Shown piece by piece: positions 12,314 to 23,871 of a DNA stretch of 64,000 nt. Origin of the DNA: Edaphochlamys debaryana (lineage: Eukaryota; Chlorophyta; Chlorophyceae; Chlamydomonadales); contig JAEHOE010000011.1 in the NCBI GenBank assembly GCA_016858145.1, forward strand, positions 1,426,001 to 1,490,000, written 5' to 3'. The notes beneath the pieces are model-generated. The model had not been told where the DNA came from, searched no databases, and worked only from the letters and a program-made list of their open reading frames with translations. Each line of letters begins with the position of its first letter. Position 1 is the stretch's first letter. The translations under genes were made by a program, and so were the position numbers.

Positions 12314-15300
12314 TCAATGGCGCGCACCCGACTGGGCAGCCGCACCAGCGTCCGCACCGGCAGCGGCAGTGCCGCCGCCACCGCTGGGCGAGGGAGCGGG
12401 CTCACCAGCAGCCACCGCGGGCGAGGGGCTGGGCTCAGGCGAGGGCGTGGGCGAGGACGGGGTGGCACCGCCGCCGGAGGAGGCGGTGGCCGTGGCGGCG
12501 GCGTTGGCGGCAGCGGTGGCGTCGGAGCCCGAAGCCACAGCCTGCAGCGGGTACCGTACGGAGGGCAAGGAGGGCGACGGGTGTAAGAGGACGGGTAATC
12601 GGGTTCTAGCACTCGGTATGCAGCGGCGGCATCCAGAGGGAGGAACCTCTACATATTCGCCGGTGCTTGTCGCCAACGGCTCAACCAGATGGGCACAGGC
12701 AAGCTGGGTAGCCTAGGCGACGGCGAGGCACGGCCATATTATTCTCATTTGAAGCATGACCGTGCCTCGCTGCCGCCTTGGCCACCCACCTCGCACGCGC
12801 CTGTCTGACGGCACTGATAATGCGCTTGACAACCCGGCCGTGCATATGCCTGAACAGCACACCCCGCGCTGAGATAACATCCCGAACCACCCACCTGGGC
12901 AGCAGCGTTGGCGATGGCACTGGTGTCGGCACCGGCCGGAGCCTTGGCGGCGGCCTCAGCAGCAGCAACGGCGGCGGCGGTGGCGTTGCCACCAGAAGGG
13001 GTGGCGGCAGCAGCCTGGGCGGCGGCCTCGGCAGCGGCAGTGGCGTTGCCGCCGGTGGCCTCAGCGGCAGCCTGGGCGGCGGCGATAGCCTCAGCGGAGC
13101 CACCGGCGGCGGCGGGCTCGGGAGAAGGGGTGGGGGTAGTCTCGCCGGAGACCACAGCAGGGGAGGGGCTGGGCGTGGGCTCGGGAGAGGGCGATGGGGA
13201 AGGAGTGGGGGCGGGAGACGGCGAAGGAGTGGGGGAGGGCGTTGGGGCCGGGCTGGCAGCGGCACCGGAAGACGCGGCGGCCTGAGCGGCGGCGAGGGCG
13301 GAGGCAAAGGCGTTGCCACCAGCGCCGGCAGAGGCAGCAGCGTTGGCGGCGGCAGTGGCGATGGCAGAGGTATCAGCGCCAGAAGGGGCAGAGGCGGCGG
13401 CCTCGCCGGCAGCAATGGCGGCGGCGGTAGCGTTACCACCAGAGGGGGTGGCGGAGAAGGCCTCAGCAGCAGCGGTGGCGGCAGCCTGGGCATTGCCGCC
13501 GCTAGCCTGAGCGGCCGCCTGGGCAACGGCGACGGCGGAGGCGGAGCTCTCGCCGGCAGCGGGGGTGGCGGCAGGTGCAGGGGAGGCCTCGGGCGACGGA
13601 GTGGGGGTGCTAGTGGTGGTAGCGGGCGAGGGGCTGGGCGTCGGAGCGGGAGAGGGGGAGGGGGAGGGCGACGGAGTGGGGGAAGCGGTGGTGCCGCCGC
13701 CAGCGGTAGCAGTGGCGCCGGCGCCGGCGGTGGCGGTAGCGCCCGAAGGGGCGGGGCTCTCGGCGGCGGGGGTGGCGGAGGTGCCGGCAGTGCCCGCGGG
13801 GCTGGGCGAGCTCAGGCCGAGGCAGGAGGCGGCGGCGGAGGACGAGGCCAGGGCCGAGGCACCGGCGCTACCGGCGTTGCTCGCAGCGGTCTGGGCAGCT
13901 GCGGATGGGGCACGCAAACAAGTAAGAGCAAAGTTCAGGGGTCAACTCTGGTGTGCAAGAGCTCGAGGGCAAGGCGTACTCTGTAGGTGGACAAGGTTGT
14001 CAGACAATGCTCGCAAGCAAGCATGCCACGCTCACATGCCAGGACGTTGGCCACTGCGCTGCAGCCGGAGCCGGCGACCGCGTTGGCAATAGCCTGCAAT
14101 TATAGGAGCAGAGTAAGTCCTGCTAGTCTTACAGTGCCACCCAAGCAGCCCTAGCATCCCAACCAGCACGTCCACAGACTCACAGCGGAGTAGGCGGCAC
14201 CAGCGCCGGAGCCCGTGCCCTGCTGCAGAGCGTTGACGATGGCGTAGCCGGCGCCCTTGGCGAGGGTAGAGTTGTCGTTGGACAGCACCAGGGCCTGGGC
14301 GAGCGCGCTGGCTACGGCGGAGCTGTTCTGCGGAGGCGATGGGTGAAGGGGCGGCCGGGGAAAACGGGGTGAGGCCGCACGGCACGGTTGGCACACACAC
14401 GCTTGTGGGGCTTATCTACGCCCGCCAAGCGTAGGACAATGCAGGACACAGCTGCTTACCAGCTGCACAAGCCTAAAGCGCTGCGGCAGCCAGCGACAGC
14501 TGCGCGAGAAGCGGTCGCTAGCAGAAATACTGGAGCTTGCTCAACGACCCTGCCATATCAACTGCGCTTCATACCATACTCCATCGTTACTAGCTGCACT
14601 TGATTCCCTTAGCCTCATAACCCGAACATGTTCGCAAGCATCCCTGAGCTCACCTGGTCGTAGGCCTGGCCGATGGCGCCCACGATGGCGTTGATAGCGG
14701 TGGCGTTAGCGGCGTAGCCAGCAGCCAGTACCTGCGGGGAGGAGGCAACGCGGCGCAGTTCTTTCAGGTGTGTGGACCTTGACTGCGTGATGGAGCGATA
14801 TGATACACTGGTCTTCAGTTAAGTAGCACATTCGTAGTAGCAAGTACCCGAAGGAAGAGGGCTGGAGCGAGTACCGAACACGCAGCAGTGTCAAAGCGAG
14901 CTAGCTGTGGGGCCCGCACCTGGGAGAGCGCCGAGGCCGAAGCGTTGCTCTGCGCCGCAGCGGTGGCGATGGCGCTGGCAACAGCAGCAGAGTTGCCACT
15001 CAGGGCAGCCTGCGACAAACAATACAGCGTTTGTGAGGGGAGGGAAAATGGATGGATGGAGCGGGGAAATCGGCCGCCGGCAACACAGCAAGTGATTCCC
15101 TTAGAAGACTAACCTCAGCAAACGCGACAGCGACGCTGCTGGCCGTGACGGCACCGCCCTGCTCCACGGCCTGGGTGACGGCAGAAGCGACGCCCTCCGT
15201 CTGGTTGCCGCCGGCAGCTTGGGCGGAGGCCAGAGCCTGGGCCACGGCCGTTGCAGCAGCCTGGGGCGCTGCGGGGACAGGAGGTGAACAGGATGGGCGG

Positions 15301-16967
15301 GGAGGTCACATGAGAAATGTCATGCGAAGTTGGCTTCATGAGGAAGTCATACACGCGTGGGGTTGAGGCCTCCGCACGCCTTCGCAGCTAACCAGCCTCA
15401 GGGTGCAGGACTCACACTGAGCGGAGGCCTGGGCGATGGCGGTGGCGGCAGCGTTGGTGGCGGAGCCGCCGAGGCCAGCAGCCTTTGCAATGGCCTCGGC
15501 CGCAGCTTGAGCGTTGGCGCTGATCTGGGTGGCCTGACAGGACAGTACCGGAGGAGGATGGAGGAGAAAGGGCTGAGGAAACAGCGCATCGCAGGGAGAG
15601 GCCATAAACCGGAGCAGGCCAGCGCATTTAGGAAAAAACCGCGCGGTTGCGCATTGACCCTGAGCCTTACCCGGGCAATGGCGGCGGCGATGGCGTCGCT
15701 GGCGGCGGTGCTCTGGCTGGCGGCCTGGGCAAGCGTCTGGGCGGTGGCGGCGGCGTTGCCCTGTGTGCAGAGAAGGGGAAGGGCAGCATTAGAATGACCG
15801 CCTTGTCCTGAGCTCGAAGAACCTCCGCAGCTAGGGTACAACCGACATACCTGGGCCTGGGCAGTGGCAAGCGCCTGGGCTGCCGCGTTGGCAGTGGAGG
15901 ACGTGCCAGCTGCAAAACGCCAGCAAGAGCGGGGCGGGGCAAGGTGTCGGGAGGCCCGTCGGGATCAAAAGCGGCCAGGCGCAGCAGCGCAGTGTGTGGC
16001 GTGGTGCAGCAGGCAGGCAGGGGCGGGGCAAGGCGCAGGCTCACCGGTAGCGGCAGCGTTGGCGAGGGCCTGGGCGGCGGTCTGCTGGGCGACACCACCC
16101 TGCGTGGAACGTCGTGTTGGGAGGGGGCAGCTTGACCAAGCGCCTCGGGCCCGAATCACATCACCCGCATGCCGCTTTCTTGCTTGAACCAAATAAACAG
16201 ATGGACTGCCCCTCCCCGGCCCTCCCCGTGCCCACCTCGGCAGACGCGCTGGCGATGCCCTCCGCAGCGGCGGTGGGGTTTGTGGCGCTGGCGGAGGCAA
16301 TGCCCTGCGGCCGGGGAGGAGCGGAGAGGGCGTGTCAGGGCGGAGATCGGTAAAGGAGGCGGGAGGGACTCAGCGGCTGCTCCTGCTGCACGTGTGCGGA
16401 CCCCACCTGAGCGGCGGCCTGGGCGTTGCCGGCACCAGCGGCCTGTGAGGTGAGGGCGAGGGGGAGAACGGGGAAACAGCGTGGGCTCAACGGCGCGCAA
16501 AGCAGGCGACAGAAGAGACGACACGAGCAACATTCACGGACGGACAAGCGGGCGTGCAAAGATAGAAGGGGCAAGCTTGGCGATCGGCGAAAGCTGCGGC
16601 TGTGCCGGGTCAGCGAAGCGTCGGGGGCCGACTCATAACTACGCACCTGGGCGATGGCAGCAGCGTCAGCGGAGGCGGTGGCGGCCTGCTTCAGCCGGCG
16701 GCGAGCTGCGCAAAAGGAGGGGAGGGAGCGAGGAAGCAAGCAAGGAAAGTGCTAGGACGTCAGGCGCGAAGGGTCAAGCGCGACGCGAAACGAGCGAGTT
16801 CCGGAATGCCGTCGGCGGGTCGGCGCTACGGCTTTAGCGACGGCAGCTCAACGCGGCAGGGACAGCGCGTAGCAGCCCTCACCGTCAATGCCAGAAGGGG
16901 CGCTAAGGAGCAGCGCGGCTGCGAGCAGCAGGGCCACCGCCGCGAGGGCGGGGCGAGTGCGAGCCAT
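12314..16967 (-). CDS. Gene A: secreted Ala-rich silk-like protein with Ser-Pro tracts
   Basis: Fifteen exons on the minus strand: 16967-16883, 16705-16647, 16442-16407, 16304-16236, 16099-16045, 15909-15851, 15760-15671, 15533-15416, 15268-15114, 15009-14920, 14731-14654, 14327-14184, 14093-14036, 13898-12895 and 12541-12314. Total 775 aa, with phase kept throughout. The N-terminus [20 protein letters not shown] is a signal peptide. Each small exon encodes one Ala/Gln/Ser-rich helical module, usually ending in AQ or AE. Two cysteines follow, in SGCSA and ASCLG. The long exon alternates about 20-residue Ala-rich units (such as [15 protein letters not shown]) with Ser/Thr-Pro tracts that are likely hydroxyproline glycosylation sites. 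Exons 6 and 7 (59 and 90 nt) together equal the single 149-nt exon of genes B-D. The last exon is supported by an in-frame splice and matching composition. A structural extracellular role is inferred from composition only. Confidence 0.8.
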
Positions 16968-17250
16968 GGCGGGGGCTGGCGGGGCGCTGCTAGCGGCCTG
17001 TTGGTGTGGTGGCGTGCTGTCGACGCCGGGTGGTGTTAGCGCTAAGCTCTGGCTATGACTTCTGGTGCCGCTGCGGCAGGCTTTAGTGCGGTTCGGTGGC
17101 GCGATGGGCTCGGGCGAAATGCGGGGATTTGTTTTGGGTCAAGTTTTTTGGGCGGGTCAACGGAGGCGCCTTCCGTCACCTGCCTGGCGCGCAAAAGACT
17201 CCCCGCGCTTCCCGCGCCCCTGCTTTCCCGCCGTCGCCGCTCCCGCCTTC
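16968..17250 (-). promoter_or_regulatory. Conserved upstream region of gene A
   Basis: About 280 bases directly upstream of gene A closely match 22780-23063 upstream of gene B. Shared blocks include GCAGGCTTTAGTGCGG and GGGTCAAGTTTTTTGGGCGG in the plus-strand reading. Similarity stops further upstream. This points to a shared promoter and 5' UTR, either conserved by selection or copied with the gene. Confidence 0.65.
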
Positions 17251-18456
17251 TAAGCCGGTGTGGTTCTTCAGAGCACGCGCGGCAAAAGCAGCGGTTGTTC
17301 GGCGGTTACCCGACGACGACCGCGCGAAAGCGAAGGGGCCGCCGCGCCCAAACTGGGGGATGGGAGTGAGCGGGGGCAATGCGGTATGTGCTCAGCCCGC
17401 GTAGCGCGGGTAATAAAGGACCCAGCTCCCCCGGCAAACAATGCGTGTTGTCGGCCCGGGCTGGACGAGCCCGGACGCGACCGTGATTGCGCTCAGCCGC
17501 ACCCCGGCGTGATGGGCCGTGCAAGGGAAAGCGAAGCAGGGTGCCAGCGCCGGCGCACTGGGCGCGGGAAAGAACTCGAAGCGAGCCAGTTCTCCCGCCG
17601 GCGCAAAGAATGGGTCAGCGAGGGGTGCGAAGGGGAGCCGGTCGGGGTCGCATAGACACGCGCTGAGACGTGGTTATGCGGCGGTTACCCGCGGGGCCCC
17701 TCACAAAGGCGGGGTCCCTCCCAATCCAGCCCTGGTCCCCCCCCACTCAGCCCGCGTGCGACGACGCCGGCTCACGGGGCTGGGCAGAAACAACCATCAA
17801 CCGGGCTGGGCAGGACACTCTGGTGGCGGAAAGGGAGTTGGTTCGACGGAGCCAGACCAGGGGCAAGGCGAGTTGGAAGGGCTAGCGGCGACGGGGGTGC
17901 ATGAAGCACTGAGAGCGATAGCCAACACAGGTCTGGGGCCCTAGGTCTGCACTGTCGCATGGGCGGGGGCACGTCACGTGGCACACTGTAGCACAGGAAC
18001 TTCAGGTCTGGCAGTGGCTTACAGAGTTCGCAGGCACGACGGCTCAAACCAGCGGCCCCGGCCCGGGGGCCAACCACGGAACGCGTCATCAGCAGTCTTG
18101 CAGACGCGGCACAGCTTCGTTCGCAACACAGCTCCAACCTCTGGCGGCAAGCCGCTTATTTGAGGCCACGCCAAAACAACAATCATATGCACGCAGCGCA
18201 TTCTACTTCGAGGCCATGTAGCTAGCTAGAATCAAGGCAAAATGCAGAGACCTGGATACATCCCGAAGACATGCAAGACGCCAGACTAGTACATGCATGC
18301 ACGCCCGGTTGGTGCATCCTGCAATGCCGTACACATCCCGAAACGCGGTCATGTCCCCTTCCTCAAATCCTCTACGGCCCTAAGCGGACCCTTCACAAAG
18401 TACGCTTCCGCTGTCAAGTCAGCAAGACTCCTCACTTCCCCGTCTGGGGCACGACT
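17251..18456. other. Intergenic region between genes A and B
   Basis: Contains distal upstream sequence of gene A and the 3' UTR of gene B (below 18457). TTACA at 18019-18023 (TGTAA on the minus strand) is a good poly(A) signal for gene B, giving a 3' UTR of about 450 bases. No coding exon could be supported. Confidence 0.45.
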
Positions 18457-21400
18457 TCAGGGTGCAGGCGCCGGGCTCGAAGCGGCCTCAGCGGGAGAAG
18501 GGCTGGCCTCGGCGGCGGGAGACGGGCTGGCAGCAAGGGTGGTCTCAGCCGGGGCGGGCGACGGCGAAGCGGCGGCAGCGGGGGAGGGCGAGGGAGCAGT
18601 GGACGAAGACGTCTGCTCCGTGGGGCTGGTTCCAGCGTTGGCGGCAGCGGCGGCGTCAGCGGCAGCGGTGCCACTTCCGGTGGCCGCGGCGTTTGTGTTA
18701 GCATCAGCGGTGGCGGTGCCGGCGGAGGGCGACGGAGAAGGCGTGGCGGTAGTAATTGCAGTGGTCTCGGCGGGGGACGGAGTGGGCTCGGGCGAAGGAG
18801 TGGGGCTGGGGGTAGGCTCGGGGGAGGCGGCGGGAGACGGCGTGGGCTCGGGCGAGGCCGCCGGGGTGGAGCCGCCAGCGTTGGCGGCAGCCGCGGCTTC
18901 AGCTTCAGCGGTGGCGGAGGAGCCCGAGGGCGCGGGCGAGGGCGAGGGCGTCGTCTCGCCTGAGACCACAGCGGGGGAGGGGCTGGGTGTGGGCTCAGGA
19001 GAGGGCGACGGCGAGGGAGTAGGCACAGGAGAGGGAGCAGGGCTGGCAGCACCGCCGCCGCCAGAGGTGGCGCTAGCGGACGCATTGGCAGCGGCCGAGG
19101 CGGAGGAGCCGGCAGCGGGCGAGGGCGAGGGCGTCGTCTCGCCGGAGACCACAGCAGGGGAGGGGCTGGGCGTGGGCTCAGGAGAGGGCGACGGGGAAGG
19201 AGTGGGGGAGGGAGACGGGGAAGCAGTAGGGGTCGGGCTGGCAGCGGCACCGGAAGACGCGGCGGCCTGAGCGGCGGCGAGGGCGGAGGCGAAGGCGTTG
19301 CCTCCAGCACCGGCGGAGGCAGCAGCGTTGGCGGCGGCGGTAGCAACGGCGTTGACATTGGCGCCGGCGGGGGCCTGAGCGACCGCCTGGGCTGCAGCGG
19401 TAGCGGCAGCGACGGCGTTGCCACTTGAGCCAGCCGCAGCGGTCGCCTGTGCGGCGGCGGTGGCGATGGCGCTGACGTCAGCGCCAGAGGGTGCGGAGGC
19501 AGCAGCCTCGCCAGCAGCGATGGCAGCGGCAGTGGCGTTGCCGCCAGCAGGGGTGGCGGCGAAGGCCTCAGCGGCGGCAGTGGCGGCGGCCTGGGCGTTG
19601 CCGCCGCTAGCCTGAGCGGCAGCCTGGGCGGTGGCGACGGCGGAGGCGGAGCTACCACCGGCGGCAGGGGTGGCGGCGGGTGACGGCGTGGGGGTGCTGG
19701 CGGTGGTAGCGGGCGAGGGGCTGGGCGCAGGCGAGACCGGGATCACGGCGGCAGGGGTGGTAGTGCCGGCGTTCGCTGCAGCGGTGGCGCTCGCTTGGGC
19801 GGAGGCAGCCTGGATGGAGGAGAGGAAGGCGGCGATGGCGGAGGCGAAGGAGGAGGCGGAGGCGGACGATGGGGCGCCTGACGGCGTGGCAGCGGGAGCC
19901 GGCGACGGGGATGCGGAGGAGATGCCGAGGCAGCTGGCGACGGCGGGCGAGCGAGCGAGGATGTCGTTGCTCGCAAACTCCTGGGAAGCTGCAGGCACAG
20001 AGCAGGGCAGGGCACCGGGTGTTAGCACAAGCGGCTGGAACCACACCAGCCGAAGCAGAACCCCAGCTCAGCAAACAAGTCCCCACCTCAAGTCCAGCCA
20101 AAGGAGTCAAGTCAGGTTAACCAACTCACCAACTCAAGCACCCTGACCGGCCTTACAAGCAGAGCCCATGCTCACCCTTCAAAATGTTGAGAATGGAGTT
20201 GCATCCAGACACGGACACGACTGCCTGGATGGCCTGTGGGGCAAGGGAAGAGGCCGGCAAGCCGTCAGCGCTTAACCGACACGGCCACAAGGGATCCCCA
20301 AAGGTCATGCCTGCCCCAGCACCCTTCAGCTGCTCCCAGCCCTCCCCGCCCTCCCGCTCACCGCCGCGTACGCCGCCCCCGCCCCCGACTGCGTGCCGTT
20401 GGTGAGGGCGGTGGCGAGTGCGTAGCCCGCGCCGCGAGCCAGCGTTGAGTTGTCGTTGGACAGCACCAGCGCCTGAGCCAGCACTCCGCCCACAGTGGTG
20501 GCGTTCTGGGGGAGGGAGGGAGGGGGGCGGGGGCGTTGCAGAAGGAGACAAGGGAGGAGGGAATGGCGGAGGATGGGTACGGGCCTTGGCCATAAGCTAG
20601 ACGCAAGTGCTTGCACAGCACTCAGGCAAATGGGCCGTAGACGTGCCCTGCCCGTCCACCTGGTCGAACGCCTGGCCCAGGGCCGTGGCGATGGCATCGA
20701 TGGAGGTGCGGTTGAGCGCGTAGGCAGCGGACAGGACCTGGGGGGAGGGGTGGCACACAGCAGGGCCCTCAACGAGCATAAAGGCTGCAGGGAGCAACAT
20801 GCACTCTGGCTTCCGAGGCAGCGCAAGGAAGGTCACCCCCCCGTGCCCACCTGTGCCAGGGCTGCCGCGGAGGTGTTGCTCTGCCCAGCGGCGGTGACGA
20901 TTGCGGACACAACAGCCGAGGTGTTGCCGGCCTGGACGGCCTGGGGGTCGGAAAGCGGGAAGAGAGGGAGGGGGCTTAAGCCACGGCGAGTGGACGGGAG
21001 GGGCTCGCAAGGAAGTCCCGCGCGGCCCAGTGCAGCACACTCTCTGTTTGGTCCTGCCCCTCGCTCCCCCCTCCACACGCACCTGCACGAAGGCGTTGGC
21101 AACGGTGAGGGCGGTGATGTCACCGCCCTCATTCACAGCTTGCGTGACGGCGGCAGCCACGTCCTCCGTCGCGTTGGTGCCCGAGGCGGCAGCGGTGGAC
21201 AGGGTCTCGGCCACCGTCGATGCAGCGGCGGCGGGAGCTGCAGGGGGGTTCGGGGCGCGAAGGGATAAGGCAAGGCACGCAGAATGCGCGAACCGGCATC
21301 CATGGAAAGCGCCAGGCCTCACGCAGCCCCATGCGGCCACCGCTAGCCACACTACTCTCAGCTGCATGCATGCACGCAAACACCTGCTGAAGGTCTCAAG

Positions 21401-22779
21401 GCAGCAGCACTGCTCACCGGCCTGCGCCGCCTGCGTGATGGCGTTGCTGGCGGCGGTGGATGCGGCGCCGCCGGTGCGGGCGGCCTCGATCAGGGCTTGC
21501 ACGGAGGACTGGATGGCGTTCTGCTGCTGGACGGCCTGTGGTTGGCATGGCAGGTCAAGGGTTGGGTAAAGGCCGTGGCACAGGGGCGGTAGACGCCAAG
21601 CACAGGCAGCGGAGGGAAACAGCGCCTCCTAGGCCTGCGCATGCCTCATTGTCCTCAAGCATTCATATGTGCGGCAACCCACCCGAGCAATAGCGCTGGC
21701 CACGGCATCGCTGGCGGCGGTGCTCTGGCTGGCGGCCTGGGCGAGCGTCTGGGCGGTGGCGGCGGCGTTGCCCGAGGCCTGCGATGCGGCCAGTGCGTCG
21801 GCGGCGGCGTTGGCGGTCGAGGACGTGCCAGCTGCGGGGCATGGCGGGCAGGAGGGGTGTCAGGTTGGGCCCGTATGGGTCAGGGGAGGGAAGGGCGCGG
21901 AGGGACACAGCAAGACATCCCAAGCGTGCGGTCCCGCGACTTCTCCCCCCTTGCCTGAAGCGGCGGCGCTGGCGATGGCGGAGGCGATGGCTTGCTGGGC
22001 AGCTCCGCCCTGCAGGGGTGCACCAAGGACAAACGTAAGGGCTCGGGCTTGTGGTGCACCCTCGTCCCAGTAGCACCACGCGTCATAAGCCGGACAACCG
22101 GCCCCGGACACGATTCTCTAAACCCGACCCGACCCGTTTCTAGGCTCTTGACTCCAACCCCACCTGAGCAGAAGCTGCAGCGATGCCCTCGGCCGCGGCG
22201 ACAGGGTTGGAAGCGGTGGCAGAGGCAAGGGCCTGGGGGGTGGGAGAACATGGGTCAGGCCTGATGGTGGGATCGACACAGGAGCGGAAGCGCGAAGTGA
22301 AGTGCTGAGCTACACCGGACCACGAGCGCGCCCACAGGGTTTCGGCCATCCCCGTCACGCACCTGTGCGGTGGCTTGCGCATTGCCGGTGCCGGCGGCCT
22401 GCGAGCAAGTAGCGAACATCCGGGTCAGCACATGCGTGTGGCGGGCACTTGGGGCCGCTTGCGTCAGGCCGTGCAGGCCAGGAGCTCCCGAGGCCCCTCG
22501 CACCTGGGCAATAGCGCTGGCCTCAGCAGAGGCGGACGCGGTCTGCCGCAGGGCTCGGCGCGAGGCTGCGAGCAGGGGCGGGGCCAGCGAGCCCGGGTCA
22601 AGGTTGCGTCGCGGTTCCGACAGCGGCTGGGGCCCCAAACTCAGGCCATGCCGCCGTCCGAACGCGCATTGCGGCGATGCGGCCCCAGATCTACCTTGTG
22701 CGGGGGCGGCGCAGCCCATGAGAAGAGCGGCTGCGAGCAGCAGGGCCGCCGCCGCGAGGGCGGGGCGAGTGCGAGCCAT
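18457..22779 (-). CDS. Gene B: secreted Ala-rich silk-like protein with Ser-Pro tracts
   Basis: Thirteen exons on the minus strand: 22779-22695, 22565-22504, 22398-22363, 22232-22164, 22009-21955, 21831-21683, 21535-21418, 21237-21083, 20940-20851, 20737-20660, 20505-20362, 20233-20176 and 19988-18457. Phase is kept, giving 876 aa. A signal peptide is followed by eleven exon-coded Ala-rich modules, then the two-cysteine junction ([11 protein letters not shown], then AVASCLGIS). The long exon has Ala-rich 20-mers such as [20 protein letters not shown] and then many Ser-Pro tracts ([14 protein letters not shown]). These resemble the rod regions of volvocine hydroxyproline-rich wall proteins. 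The intron after exon 5 has a GC donor (CAG|GCAAGG), which is needed to keep phase. Exon lengths match genes C and D at every position except exon 2 (62 versus 56 nt) and the last exon. An extracellular matrix role is inferred. Confidence 0.82.
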
Positions 22780-23063
22780 GGCGGGGGCTGGCGGGGCGCT
22801 GCTTGCGGCCCGTTGTATGGTGGCGTGCTGTCGACGCCGTGTAGTGTAGCGCTAAGCTCTGGCAATGGCTTCTGGTGCCGCTGCGGCAGGCTTTAGTGCG
22901 GCTCGGTGGCGCGATGTGCTCGGGCGAAATGCGGCGCATTGTTTCGGGTCAAGTTTTTTGGGCGGGTCAACGGACGCGCCTTCCGTCACCTGCCTGGCGC
23001 GCAAACTCCCTGCGCTTCCCCCGCCCTTGCTTTCCCGCCGGCGCTGCCAGGACGCAGCTGCTG
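22780..23063 (-). promoter_or_regulatory. Conserved upstream region of gene B
   Basis: This matches the region upstream of gene A almost base for base over about 270 bases, then diverges. It probably holds the core promoter and 5' UTR. Confidence 0.65.
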
Positions 23064-23871
23064 CTTTGCGCGGCAAAAGGACCCACTTCCCCTGCGAACT
23101 CTGCGAACCGTAGCCGGCCCTGGCTGACGAGCCAGGACGCGACCGAGCACGTGCACGTGCACGTGCACGGCAAGTCGCTGTTTGGCGACGCGGTGCAAAC
23201 GAAAGCGGACGCAAAACCGAACGCTTTGCGCGAAGGGTGGACGCTACTTCGCGGGCCGTCGGGGCAGAACGTCGGGACGAGCCAGGACACCCCTGGTCAG
23301 ACGCCTGGTCAGACGGGTCCGGGCAAGGCGCTGGCAAGAGAATAGACGGCACAGGAAGACGGCGTGCTGTGAAGCCGAGTAAGGGCATTTCACTTGCAGA
23401 CAGCAGCCAAAGCGGGCTGAAGCAGGGACCCCTGGGCTGGAGTTTAGGGGCTGGAGGGCTGGCTCGTAGGGAGCTGTCTCGGTGCAGGAAGCAATCAGCC
23501 TGGCTGTCTCCCCAGACCAGTGGCACCCTCTGTCTCCGCCTCACACAGAACGAGCTGGTCCAAGGACCCCCGGGCTTTCCGATTCCAGTCACCAGTCGGG
23601 CAGGCCAGTAGCACCAGATGTCCAGAGGCCCCAGACGTTTGGTTACAGAGTCTGTCCAGTAGTTCCTGAACGGCCCTCCAAACTCCGGCGGAAGCACAAA
23701 GTTAGGGGTCCGTGTAGCATGCCGAGGAAGCCTATGCATACGCCACTGCCCGAGACGAATCAACTCAACAGCACATCTCAAGGTACCCAATCCAAGGGGA
23801 GCAACCCTCATTGTCAATCAATCCCGATCAACATGTCAGTGTGAGTCCCTTCTTGATTAGAGCCGGCAACC
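23064..23871. other. Intergenic region between genes B and C
   Basis: Holds the distal upstream region of gene B, including three tandem CACGTG boxes, and the 3' UTR of gene C. TTACA at 23643-23647 (TGTAA on the minus strand) is a good poly(A) signal about 230 bases after the gene C stop. No coding exon could be supported. Confidence 0.5.
23148..23165. promoter_or_regulatory. Three tandem CACGTG (G-box) sites
   Basis: CACGTG occurs three times without a gap, about 370-390 bases upstream of the gene B start codon. CACGTG is the core site of bHLH and bZIP factors in plants and algae. Regulation by such a factor is an inference; the triple site is directly visible. Confidence 0.55.

Noticed and set aside
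12778..13986. Gly-rich plus-strand open frame of 402 codons opposite gene A
   Set aside because: It is the antisense of the Ala/Pro-rich exon of gene A. Its composition follows from reading GCC-rich codons backward.
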